Made by a program: the position numbers and the translations under genes. A stretch of 12,927 nucleotides of DNA from Candidatus Bathyarchaeota archaeon (GTDB lineage: Archaea; Thermoproteota; Bathyarchaeia; Bathyarchaeales; Bathyarchaeaceae), in NCBI GenBank assembly GCA_020344715.1, contig CP070828.1:785771-798697 (forward strand). The letters are read 5' to 3'. The notes beneath the pieces are model-generated. The model was not told where the DNA came from. It made no database searches and saw only the letters and a program-made list of their open reading frames with translations. Every line of letters begins with the position of its first letter. Position 1 is the first letter of the stretch. Of the stretch, positions 1-6,169 are shown piece after piece.

Positions 1-696
1 ATAATTCGGCCGATTGGGCGAGGCTCCCTTGAAGAGATCATTTTTAGAATGGATCTTCTTCACAGACTTGAGCGTTTAGGGATGCTGGTCATTAATCCAC
101 CTTTGGCAATTGAACGCTCAGTTGACAAATACTGTACGCTGGCGCTCCTGGAAGAAGGCGGTCTACCCGTTCCCAAGACCATTGTGACCGAAAGCCACGA
201 AGAGGCATCGAAGGCTTTTTTCGAGCTAGGGGGCGATGTTGTGATGAAGCCGTTGTTCGGGTCGAGGGGGATAGGCTCCACAAGAATATCTGACGCGGAA
301 ATCGCTACACGGATCTTCAGAACAATTTCTTTTCACCATGGAGTTCTTTACTTGCAGGAATTTGTTTCGCATGGAGTTTCGGATGTGCGGGCATTTGTTG
401 TCGGCGACCATGTTATAGCTGCAATGCACAGAGTTGCTGAAACATGGAAGACCAATGTAAGCTTGGGTGCAAAACCGACGCCGCTGAAGCTGGATGAGGA
501 ACTGGAAGAACTAGCGGTTAAAGCAGTTGAGGTCATTGGATGCAAAGTGGCTGGAGTCGACATTTTGGAAAGCTCCGATGGCCCAGTCATTGTTGAACTC
601 AACAGCCAACCTGGATGGCGTGGACTCCAAACGGTCACGTCTATCGACATCGCGGAGGAAATTGTCAAATACGTTCTGTCGGAGTTGAGATGCTAG
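1..696 (+). CDS. RimK-family ATP-grasp alpha-L-glutamate ligase (MptN/CofF-like), 5' end outside window
   Basis: The frame is open from base 1 and the residues before the first Met (position 49) already fit the family (…RPIGRGSLEEI…), so the gene starts upstream and the Met is internal. ATP-grasp ligases of this family add glutamate to a carboxylate using ATP. Seen in order: a DK preceding the lid region (VDKYCTLALLEEGG), the nucleotide-binding stretch MKPLFGSRGIG, QEFV followed by DVRAFVVGD, WKTNVSLGAK, and the metal-binding end VIVELNSQPGWRGL. The WKTNV and PGWRGL segments resemble the archaeal ligases that glutamylate tetrahydromethanopterin (MptN) or F420 (CofF). The TAG stop abuts the fdhD start, and cofE lies 1.7 kb downstream, so a cofactor substrate is likely. 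The exact substrate (pterin, F420, or a protein as for RimK) cannot be decided from sequence alone. Confidence 0.88.
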   Translation: MIRPIGRGSLEEIIFRMDLLHRLERLGMLVINPPLAIERSVDKYCTLALLEEGGLPVPKTIVTESHEEASKAFFELGGDVVMKPLFGSRGIGSTRISDAEIATRIFRTISFHHGVLYLQEFVSHGVSDVRAFVVGDHVIAAMHRVAETWKTNVSLGAKPTPLKLDEELEELAVKAVEVIGCKVAGVDILESSDGPVIVELNSQPGWRGLQTVTSIDIAEEIVKYVLSELRC

Positions 697-1503
697 ATGA
701 ACACCGTGAGAGAAGTGAAGATTTTCCGCGTAGATGTAAAAGCACAGCGGTTGGAACAGAGAACTGATTATCTGGCTGAAGAGACTCCGCTTCACATCTT
801 CTTGAACCAAATACACTACGCAACTATCCTATGCCTACCCACACTGCTAAAGGAACTCGCGATCGGAAATCTTCTCTCAGAAGGAGTGATACAAACAACA
901 AAGGAGATACAAGAAATTCGCCTCGAACAGGGCGGAAAGTGTGAAGTAAGGCTAAAATCATCTGTAGACGTTGAAAGACGCATTTCCATCTCACGACCGT
1001 TCGCTCGACTTGTTGTTTCAGCTTGCGGCTCACCGGACTATTGGCCTCTTTCCAAACTGGTTGACCGACTTGAACTCACGAAACTGCCTATGAGCTGGCA
1101 GTTGCGGGCGGAAGCTATTCTAGAATCCGTCAGGCAGCTTAACAACTTGGCAGAGACTTTCAGAAAAACGGGTGGAGTTCATGTAGCAGCGTTGTATTCT
1201 GCAGACAGCGAGTTATTAACATACGCGGAAGACGTTGGACGACACAACGCCGTAGACAAGATTATAGGCGCTGCAGCCCTGAAAAACACGGAGTTGTCGA
1301 TGTGCTTCATCGCTACAAGCGGCAGGCTCACCGGCGACATTGTGGTGAAAGCGGCAAGAATGAGAATTCCGATTTTGGCTTCTATGACCGCAGCTATAAG
1401 CTCTGGACTGGAGGCAGCACAGCGTACAGGGATAACTCTAGTCAGTTTTGCGCGGGGAAACCGCTTGAACATTTTAACTTACCCAGAGCGGATTATCCGT
1501 TAA
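697..1503 (+). CDS. fdhD: FdhD, sulfur carrier for molybdenum-cofactor sulfuration
   Basis: FdhD passes sulfur from a cysteine desulfurase to bis-MGD cofactor and is needed for active formate dehydrogenases in bacteria. The 268-residue length is typical. Family blocks seen: the LKELAIGNLLSEGVI helix at about 51-65, GGVHVAAL at 159-166, EDVGRHNAVDKIIG at 178-191, a TSGRLTGDIVVKAA block at about 208-220, and the C-terminal SFARGNRLNILTYPERI. The usual CGxCG loop carrying the sulfur is reduced here: only Cys110 remains in SACGSPDYW, with the second Cys position replaced. The ATG directly follows the ligase stop codon, so the two are probably co-transcribed and translationally coupled. A GGAG lies at 681-684, rather far (12 nt) for a strong ribosome site. 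mobA follows after 17 nt, in keeping with a molybdenum-cofactor operon. Confidence 0.93.
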   Translation: MNTVREVKIFRVDVKAQRLEQRTDYLAEETPLHIFLNQIHYATILCLPTLLKELAIGNLLSEGVIQTTKEIQEIRLEQGGKCEVRLKSSVDVERRISISRPFARLVVSACGSPDYWPLSKLVDRLELTKLPMSWQLRAEAILESVRQLNNLAETFRKTGGVHVAALYSADSELLTYAEDVGRHNAVDKIIGAAALKNTELSMCFIATSGRLTGDIVVKAARMRIPILASMTAAISSGLEAAQRTGITLVSFARGNRLNILTYPERIIR

Positions 1504-1520
1504 GCGTCTATGGTGCTCTC

Positions 1521-2132
1521 TTGAAGACATCTATCATCATTCTTGCCGGAGGTCCTTCAAAACGTCTTGGAAAAGACAAAGGTCTCGTCGAATTGAAAGG
1601 TAAAGCTCTCATCACGCATATACTTGAAAAGGTTGCCAAAATTGCGGACGAAGAAATCATTGTAGTAGGCTCAGCTACCCAGAAGAACACATTTTCACCT
1701 CTGTGTGAACCTGTGGCGGATGTCATCGTTGATAAATACGATGGGCACAGTCCCTTGGTTGGAGCATTAACAGGTTTTGAGGCCGTGCATAGTGCCTATT
1801 CTTTGCTCTTGCCGTGTGACACGCCCTTCTTATCCAGCAAAATTGTCACTATGCTTCTTGACCGTTGCATCGGAAGGGACGCAGCCGTTCCGAGGTGGCC
1901 GAACGGGTGGATTGAACCTCTTCAAGCTGCCTACAACACTAAATCTGCAATGGCTGCCGCGAAAAAAGCTCTAGACCATGGGAAAAGGAACATGGCTTCT
2001 TTGATTGACAGTCTTGAAGACGTACGCTACGTCTCAACACAAGTTCTACGAGAACTGGACCCTAAACTGCTAAGCTTCTTCAACATTAACACATTCGAAG
2101 ACTTGCAGAAGGCAGAGTCGATGGAATGGTAG
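1521..2132 (+). CDS. mobA: MobA-type molybdenum cofactor guanylyltransferase
   Basis: MobA transfers GMP from GTP to molybdopterin to give the (bis-)MGD cofactor. From the chosen TTG the protein is 203 residues, the usual length. It begins with the nucleotidyltransferase signature LAGGPSKRLGKDK at 8-20, then SPLVGALTGFEAV at 77-89, the acidic metal site LLLPCDTPFL at 95-104, IEPLQAAYN at 131-139, and the characteristic FFNINTFEDLQKAE near the end. The frame stays open upstream into fdhD as far as an ATG at 1302, but that extension has no family similarity. TTG 1521 sits directly before the first beta strand and has GGTG at 1512-1515 with 5 nt spacing. The other nucleotidyltransferase considered, CofC, fits less well because of the fdhD linkage and the MobA-like C-terminus. 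Confidence 0.9.
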   Translation: MKTSIIILAGGPSKRLGKDKGLVELKGKALITHILEKVAKIADEEIIVVGSATQKNTFSPLCEPVADVIVDKYDGHSPLVGALTGFEAVHSAYSLLLPCDTPFLSSKIVTMLLDRCIGRDAAVPRWPNGWIEPLQAAYNTKSAMAAAKKALDHGKRNMASLIDSLEDVRYVSTQVLRELDPKLLSFFNINTFEDLQKAESMEW

Positions 2133-2133
2133 A

Positions 2134-2146
2134 TTCTTCGTTTTTT
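2134..2146 (+). terminator. T-rich tract after mobA
   Basis: A T-rich run ending in six T (2141-2146) begins 2 nt after the mobA stop. Archaeal RNA polymerase can terminate at such tracts without a hairpin, so this probably closes the ligase-fdhD-mobA unit. No strong stem precedes it. The following 2147-2290 shows only short palindromes (for example ACGCT-AA-AGCGT at 2266-2277) and no gene. Confidence 0.4.
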
Positions 2147-2294
2147 ACACGGCGATCGAAATGCAAAATCTGGCTTGGACTGGGCTCTGGCTGGACGAGC
2201 TATTAGCGTTCGCTCTCGCTAGACCGATGCATTCTTTCAAATGGGTGGCGCAGTTGCCAACAGCAACGCTAAAGCGTCAGAAACAGTGCCATAC

Positions 2295-2316
2295 GATAAA
2301 AACAAAATAGTTAAAT
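2295..2316 (+). promoter_or_regulatory. Putative archaeal TATA region for cofE
   Basis: An AT-rich stretch containing ATAAAAAC and AGTTAAAT stands out from its surroundings. A TATA box here would place transcription start near 2335-2340, about 35 nt before the ATG at 2372. This argues against the in-frame ATG at 2315, which lies inside the AT-rich element itself. Confidence 0.4.
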
Positions 2317-2371
2317 GAACATTTCTACAAGCATCAGCAATAATTTCCTTGATGTGGGAGAGACTTGCGGC

Positions 2372-3130
2372 ATGAACCAAGTGCAGATAATTGGAGTAAA
2401 AGACTTACCCATAATTCAGAAAGGAGATAATTTGGCCAAGCTGATTTGTACAGCCGCGAAAAATCAAGGCACCCCGATTGAAGACGAGGACATAATCGTA
2501 GCTACTCATGTGATCATTTCGCGCGCTGAAGGCAACGTTGTCAATCTCGACGGCGTGGTACCGTCAAAATTCGCGAAAACTCTAGCTCAAGAGCTCGAGA
2601 AGGAGCCAGCTCTCGTGGAGACTGTTCTGAGAGAATCCAAGAGCATTGTGCGAATGGGTGACAAACACCTCATATGTGAAACGCGGCATGGATTTGTGTG
2701 CGCCAATGCCGGGGTTGACAAGTCTAATGTCCCAGGCGAGAGGAACGTAGCGCTGTTGCCTAGAGATCCTGATCGTTCCGCCAGAGTCATCCGGCGCAAA
2801 ATAAGAGAGCTGACGGGAAAAGACGTGGCCGTGATAATTTCTGATACCCACGGGCGTCCATTACGGGAAGGCGAGATTAACATAGGCATAGGAATTGCGG
2901 GCATAAATGGTATCCGTCCTCGGGTAGGCGAGACTGACCTGTTCGGCTACGTGTTGAAAGTGAAGAGAACGGCAATTGCCGATGAATTGGCATCTGCAGC
3001 TGAACTGGTTATTGGACAAACAGATGAAGGAATACCGGTGGCCATCATTAGAGGGTACCCGTATCTGAAGTCAGATGAGGCGAAAGCAACGGAACTGATA
3101 AGAAAAAGGGAGAAAGACCTGTTTATCTAG
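2372..3130 (+). CDS. cofE: Coenzyme F420-0:L-glutamate ligase CofE
   Basis: CofE uses GTP to attach gamma-linked glutamates to F420-0, making the tailed deazaflavin that carries hydride in many archaea. The 252-residue length fits stand-alone archaeal CofE, without the extra C-terminal domain of the mycobacterial FbiB fusion. Seen: IPEI-like PIIQKGDNLAKLI at 13-25, ISRAEGNVVNL at 49-59, the GFVCANAGVD segment at 107-116, the metal and GTP site SDTHGRPLREGEINIGIG at 157-174, then GETDLFGYVL, IADELASAAELVIGQ and PVAIIRGYPY. The start was moved from an upstream in-frame ATG at 2315 to 2372: homologues begin directly with the strand seen here (QVQIIGVKDLP), and GGGAG lies upstream at 2356-2360. 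It appears to be transcribed alone, with T-rich sequence after it. Confidence 0.95.
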   Translation: MNQVQIIGVKDLPIIQKGDNLAKLICTAAKNQGTPIEDEDIIVATHVIISRAEGNVVNLDGVVPSKFAKTLAQELEKEPALVETVLRESKSIVRMGDKHLICETRHGFVCANAGVDKSNVPGERNVALLPRDPDRSARVIRRKIRELTGKDVAVIISDTHGRPLREGEINIGIGIAGINGIRPRVGETDLFGYVLKVKRTAIADELASAAELVIGQTDEGIPVAIIRGYPYLKSDEAKATELIRKREKDLFI

Positions 3131-3156
3131 TTTCGTTTTCTATTTCCCGCTTTTCG
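3131..3156 (+). terminator. T/C-rich tract after cofE
   Basis: Directly after the cofE stop the plus strand is strongly pyrimidine-rich with several runs of 3-4 T. This resembles a factor-independent archaeal terminator. No clear hairpin is present. Confidence 0.35.
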
Positions 3157-3217
3157 TCTTCCCTACAATAGAAGAGGAGGAAAGCTCTGTCTTCATCTAT
3201 CGGACGTTGAGTCAAAA

Positions 3218-3388
3218 ATGAGCGTTTCAACTCACCACGAACAATCCTTCGTATCAAAAGCGAATCTGCTTTGGGCATGCACCTCAATGCTTGAAATACT
3301 GCCCTGTATTGGAACGGAAGAACTGATAAAGACTGTAGGTATGGAGCTTTCCTTCACAATGCTGAAGTATCTATTGCTCACAAGTTGA
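3218..3388 (+). CDS. Uncertain 56-residue reading frame upstream of the zinc-ribbon gene
   Basis: An ATG at 3218 opens a frame of 56 residues that ends in TGA at 3386-3388. The peptide (…KANLLWACTSMLEILPC…) has a plausible mix of residues but I recognise no family. A purine-rich AGGAGG lies at 3175-3180, 37 nt upstream and too far to serve this ATG. The next gene starts 9 nt after the TGA in the same reading frame, so this could be a separate small gene, a decayed N-terminal part of one longer gene, or chance. The opposite strand also has an open frame here (3232-3636) that looks less protein-like. Confidence 0.25.
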   Translation: MSVSTHHEQSFVSKANLLWACTSMLEILPCIGTEELIKTVGMELSFTMLKYLLLTS

Positions 3389-3397
3389 ATAACAGGG

Positions 3398-3577
3398 ATG
3401 CTAGTGTCAAAGCTCATTCGTTTATTGAAGTCTTCCAAACAGAAGGATTCAGCGAAAGGCGACGAGCCGCAAATGACATGTAGCAAGTGCGGCAAACGAT
3501 CCGCAACAGATACCGATGGTCTCTGTAACTCATGTCGTTTTACCGACATACTTACCGGAATGACTGAGAGCAAATAG
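3398..3577 (+). CDS. Small zinc-ribbon protein, 59 residues
   Basis: A short basic, Lys/Arg-rich N-terminus (MLVSKLIRLLKSSKQK) is followed by a four-cysteine zinc ribbon: MTCSKCGKRSATDTDGLCNSC at 26-46, with CxxC pairs at Cys28/31 and Cys43/46, then RFTDILTGM. Such ribbons bind one zinc and usually act in nucleic-acid or protein contacts; the specific role is unknown. AGGG lies immediately before the ATG, too close for a standard ribosome site, so a GTG at 3404 is an alternative start. A weak TATA-like AGTATCTATT at 3366-3375 would suit a leaderless ATG. The regular cysteine spacing argues that this is a real gene despite its size. Confidence 0.6.
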   Translation: MLVSKLIRLLKSSKQKDSAKGDEPQMTCSKCGKRSATDTDGLCNSCRFTDILTGMTESK

Positions 3578-3676
3578 AAACGCCAACTCTCTAGCAGGTC
3601 AAAGCAACTATTGTGAAGATCACTAGAGACACACAAATTGCGCGCGCTGTTTTTCCTGCCCGACTAGAAGATTCTG

Positions 3677-3706
3677 AAAATCGCAGCCGGTTTTGTCCGC
3701 GATTTT
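3677..3706 (+). terminator. Stem-loop with T-tract downstream of the zinc-ribbon gene
   Basis: AAAATCGC (3677-3684) and GCGATTTT (3699-3706) form a perfect 8-bp stem with a 14-nt loop, ending in a run of five T. It lies 100 nt after the zinc-ribbon stop and about 118 nt beyond the stop of the convergent PDO gene, so it could end transcripts from the left or from both sides. The rest of 3578-3823 shows no gene; a small CTAG-TTCG-CTAG hairpin sits near 3762-3773. Confidence 0.45.
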
Positions 3707-3823
3707 TGGCTCTGTACAAACTCGATTATAGTTGAGGCTAGCTGTGCATTGAGCTTAAAAGCCTAGTTCGCTAGACCTTTGGCAGATGAGTTGCTCTTTC
3801 TAACCGAAATCTCGTTCTGTGCT

Positions 3824-4486
3824 TTACATGTATATGCTCGGTGGTTCTTGGGTGTGAAGCACGTGTGCAATGAACTGTGGCTCTGGGATTGCGCCTACTA
3901 TCTCTATTTGCTCATTTATGACGGTTTTGGGTACTCCCATAACGCTGTATTTCTGTGCTAGATGAGGGAATTCGCCTGCATCTATGACGTCAGCTCGCAG
4001 AAGGTCATTTTCCAACGCAAGCTTGTAAGCCAAACCGGCCGCTGTTGAGCAATAGGGACAGGTCAAAGTCACGAAAACCTGGATATGTACTGGTTTGCTA
4101 ATTGAGTCTAGCTTCTTTTTGGTTTCTTCTGAGAGATTGGTTGTTCCGTTTGAAACGTTGATTATGGCACCCACGAAGGACTTGAACTCGTAGCCAATAG
4201 GCACGCCATAGTACCTTATTCCGTAGTCTCTCTTCCCAATCACTGCGATGGCGGGAACTTTGTCTATCTTGTATTTATTCGCTTTTCCATTGTCTTTGAC
4301 AAAGTCGAAGATTTCTGCTGTTATCTTGTTTGAAAGGCCTGCGATTTCTTCCACGAGTTCTCTTGCTTCTCTGCAATGGGCGCATTCTGTTTCTTGTGTA
4401 AACATGACGAGATGAACTTCATCCTTCAGCTTTGCCTCAAATTCTTCTATCAGATGCTGTCTAGGTTCTTCTGGAATTACACCCAA
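3824..4486 (-). CDS. Protein disulfide oxidoreductase (PDO), two thioredoxin folds
   Basis: PDOs are cytosolic archaeal glutaredoxin-like proteins that make, reduce or isomerise protein disulfides and accept electrons from a thioredoxin reductase. This 220-residue protein has two thioredoxin-fold halves. The N-terminal half has the CxxC site ECAHC (Cys35/Cys38) and cis-Pro in KVPA (Pro78). The C-terminal half has CPYC (Cys143/Cys146) and cis-Pro in GVPK (Pro186). Length and order match Pyrococcus-type PDO (about 226 residues), and both sites look intact. The start is TTG: it gives the family-typical MGxIPEE opening and has AGGTG (complement of 4494-4498) 7 nt upstream. An ATG 4 nt earlier is out of frame. 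It diverges from a thioredoxin reductase homologue across 76 nt, its probable electron donor. Confidence 0.93.
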   Translation of the reverse strand: MGVIPEEPRQHLIEEFEAKLKDEVHLVMFTQETECAHCREARELVEEIAGLSNKITAEIFDFVKDNGKANKYKIDKVPAIAVIGKRDYGIRYYGVPIGYEFKSFVGAIINVSNGTTNLSEETKKKLDSISKPVHIQVFVTLTCPYCSTAAGLAYKLALENDLLRADVIDAGEFPHLAQKYSVMGVPKTVINEQIEIVGAIPEPQFIAHVLHTQEPPSIYM

Positions 4487-4522
4487 ACATGAACACCTAT
4501 CCTCTTTTAGGACTTACGAAGA

Positions 4523-4531
4523 CTTAAAAAT
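4523..4531. promoter_or_regulatory. AT-rich core of the divergent PDO / reductase promoter
   Basis: The only AT-rich block in the 76-nt divergent spacer is ACTTAAAAATC, around 4522-4532. Read rightward it would give a start near 4552, just before the TTG of the reductase. Read leftward (TTTTTAAG) it would give a start near 4500, just before the ribosome site of PDO. One element may therefore serve both directions. This is inferred from position and composition only. Confidence 0.4.
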
Positions 4532-4536
4532 CTAGC

Positions 4537-4551
4537 GATGTTACACATCGT
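4537..4551. promoter_or_regulatory. Operator-like inverted repeat between PDO and the reductase gene
   Basis: CGATGT-TAC-ACATCG is a perfect palindrome with 6-nt arms and a 3-nt centre. It lies between the AT-rich promoter core and the reductase start codon, a position where a bound repressor would block archaeal polymerase. The winged-helix protein encoded in the same operon (5534-6169) is a natural candidate binder, but nothing in the sequence proves the pairing. Confidence 0.45.
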
Positions 4552-4562
4552 ATGGGATAGGT

Positions 4563-5537
4563 TTGAGCCTGCAAGTTGCTTCCTCACCGTCTATGGGTTT
4601 TGACGAGGTTTATGATGCTGTAGTTGTCGGAGCTGGTCCTGCAGGACTTGCAGCAGCCATCTATCTTGCCAGGTCCAACGTGAAGAGCCTGGTTTTGGAA
4701 GCAGACAAACCCGGAGGAAAACTCAACGTTATGAATCTGATAGACAATTATCCTGGCTTCCCATCAACCAGCGGAATAGAGCTTTCACGGCGAATTGTTG
4801 AACACGCGGATTCTGTTGGCGTGAGAATCGTGTCCCCTGCCAGAGTGGTGGGCTTTGAGTTTCACGAAGAACGTAAGATTCTGCGAACAAGACAAAGAGA
4901 GTATTTTGGGAGAAATGTTCTTTTGGCAATGGGAGTTCAGCGGAAGAAACTGGGAGTTCCAGGTGTTAATGAGTTCCTAGGCAGAGGTGTTTCCTATTGC
5001 GCCATATGCGACGGGAGCTTCTTCAAAGGAAGAGACATCGCCTTGGTTGGAAATGATGAGGAGACGCTAGCCGAGGGTTTGTATCTATCCGGTCTTGCTC
5101 GCAAAGTATATTTAATATCTGGCTTGGAACCAACAAAATTCCAACAGAATAGTCTCGAACGGCTGCTTTCGACGGCAAACGTGGAACATCTGGCCAAACA
5201 CAAGGTAACTGAGATTGTTGGGTCTTCGGCTGTTGAAAGAATAAGGGTGCAAAGGATAGATGGAGAGACATCAGAACTCAATGTTCAGGGGGTTTTTGTT
5301 GCCGGAGAAATGACGCCCATGAGTGACTTGCTGGCAAATGTTGGTTTGAAAACTGATTCATCGGGCTGTATTGAAGTTGATGGCGGAATGCGCAGCAATC
5401 TTCCCGGGGTCTACGCTGCAGGCGACATAGCTTGTGGAAGAAAATTTCAGGTGGCTGTTAGTGTAGGCCAAGGGGCTATAGCAGCGTTGAGCATGATAAG
5501 AGATCATGCGCAAGCTAGGAGGAGGGAGAGATTTTGA
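4563..5537 (+). CDS. Thioredoxin reductase-like flavoprotein with degenerate pyridine-nucleotide site
   Basis: A 324-residue low-molecular-weight thioredoxin reductase homologue. FAD-binding signature VVVGAGPAGLAAAIY at 20-34, PGGKLN at 50-55, NYPGF at 62-66, redox site CAICDGSFF (Cys146/Cys149), and the second FAD motif GVYAAGDIACG at 282-292 followed by QVAVSVGQGAIAA. In the inserted nucleotide domain the usual GGGxSA loop reads VGNDEET (162-168), and the HRRxxxR segment that holds the NADPH 2'-phosphate is replaced by ISGLEPTKF (185-193). This suggests a donor other than NADPH. An F420H2-dependent relative is known in Methanocaldococcus, and a Thermoplasma enzyme that does not use NADPH is known. 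TTG 4563 opens the frame; an in-frame ATG at 4593 is possible. It diverges from PDO and overlaps the next gene by 4 nt. Confidence 0.9.
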   Translation: MSLQVASSPSMGFDEVYDAVVVGAGPAGLAAAIYLARSNVKSLVLEADKPGGKLNVMNLIDNYPGFPSTSGIELSRRIVEHADSVGVRIVSPARVVGFEFHEERKILRTRQREYFGRNVLLAMGVQRKKLGVPGVNEFLGRGVSYCAICDGSFFKGRDIALVGNDEETLAEGLYLSGLARKVYLISGLEPTKFQQNSLERLLSTANVEHLAKHKVTEIVGSSAVERIRVQRIDGETSELNVQGVFVAGEMTPMSDLLANVGLKTDSSGCIEVDGGMRSNLPGVYAAGDIACGRKFQVAVSVGQGAIAALSMIRDHAQARRRERF

Positions 5538-6169
5538 AGGAGCTTTTGGAAAGCCTATTGGACGAGAAGGCGCCGGGACCTTTCTTGTCTTTTTCTATAT
5601 TTCATTTAATCAAAGCGCTGGAACTGATTGCAACGAATTATCCAATTGGACGAGGGAGACTTTCGGAAGAGTTAGGAATTGGTGAAGGCGCGATTCGCAC
5701 TGTTGTTGAGAGGCTAAGAAACGCCGGTCTAATAACAGTCTCCAAGCAAGGTTGCCTTCCAACCGAAAAGGGTGAGAAAATTTGGAGCAAAATGCAGCGG
5801 CTCTTCCCTCAGAAGGCCAGACTGAAACCGAACAAATTGGCTGTGGCTGCTTGCAATGTAGCGATTAGAGTAAGAGGCTGCGGCGACAAAATTAGGTCTG
5901 GATTGGAACAGCGTGATGCTGCTCTTCTTGCCGGGGCGAAAGGGGCTATGACTCTTTTTTTCAGACAGGGACGGTTAATCTTGCCCACGATAAGCGAGGA
6001 TGTTCGTCAGGATTATCCAGATGCTTTCCGTCATTTTACTGAGCGGTTGCAGTTGGAAGAGAATGATGTGATTGTTGTTGGAAGTGCTGACACTTGGGAC
6101 AAGGCTGAGTATGGTGCGCTGGCAGCTGCTTGGTCTCTGATTGACAATGATGGTAGTTCGCGTTCCTAG
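5534..6169 (+). CDS. Winged-helix protein, probably DUF4443 family; putative regulator
   Basis: A 211-residue protein. Residues about 25-85 form a winged helix-turn-helix: helices around LIKALELIATNY, GRLSEELGIGEGAIRTVVERL and a wing ending in GCLPTEKGEKIW. The C-terminal part has EQRDAALLAGAKGAMTLFF at 125-143 and VVGSADTWDKAEYGALAAAW at 181-200, which fit my recollection of the archaeal DUF4443 domain; the ligand is unknown. The start is TTG within the reductase stop (TTGA overlap at 5534-5537), with a strong purine block at 5517-5530 (GGAGG, 8 nt spacing), so the two genes are translationally coupled. Regulation of the redox pair by this protein is inference. Its stop codon abuts that of the convergent GTPase gene with no spacer. 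Confidence 0.8.
   Translation: MKELLESLLDEKAPGPFLSFSIFHLIKALELIATNYPIGRGRLSEELGIGEGAIRTVVERLRNAGLITVSKQGCLPTEKGEKIWSKMQRLFPQKARLKPNKLAVAACNVAIRVRGCGDKIRSGLEQRDAALLAGAKGAMTLFFRQGRLILPTISEDVRQDYPDAFRHFTERLQLEENDVIVVGSADTWDKAEYGALAAAWSLIDNDGSSRS

Noticed and set aside
2147..2290. Possible small RNA between mobA and cofE
   Set aside because: Only 4-5-bp palindromes (AGCG-TT-CGCT, ACGCT-AA-AGCGT) are seen; nothing exceeds what is expected by chance.
3232..3636. 134-codon minus-strand open frame
   Set aside because: It covers the zinc-ribbon gene in antisense. The plus-strand frame has a regular four-cysteine motif, while this one shows only a Ser/Val/Phe-rich sequence.
3740..3790. tRNA-like stretch with a TTCG hairpin
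   Set aside because: A CTAG-TTCG-CTAG hairpin is present, but no acceptor, D or anticodon arms can be drawn.
5046..5056. C-box-like AATGATGA of a C/D RNA
   Set aside because: It lies inside the reductase coding sequence and has no D box at the right distance.
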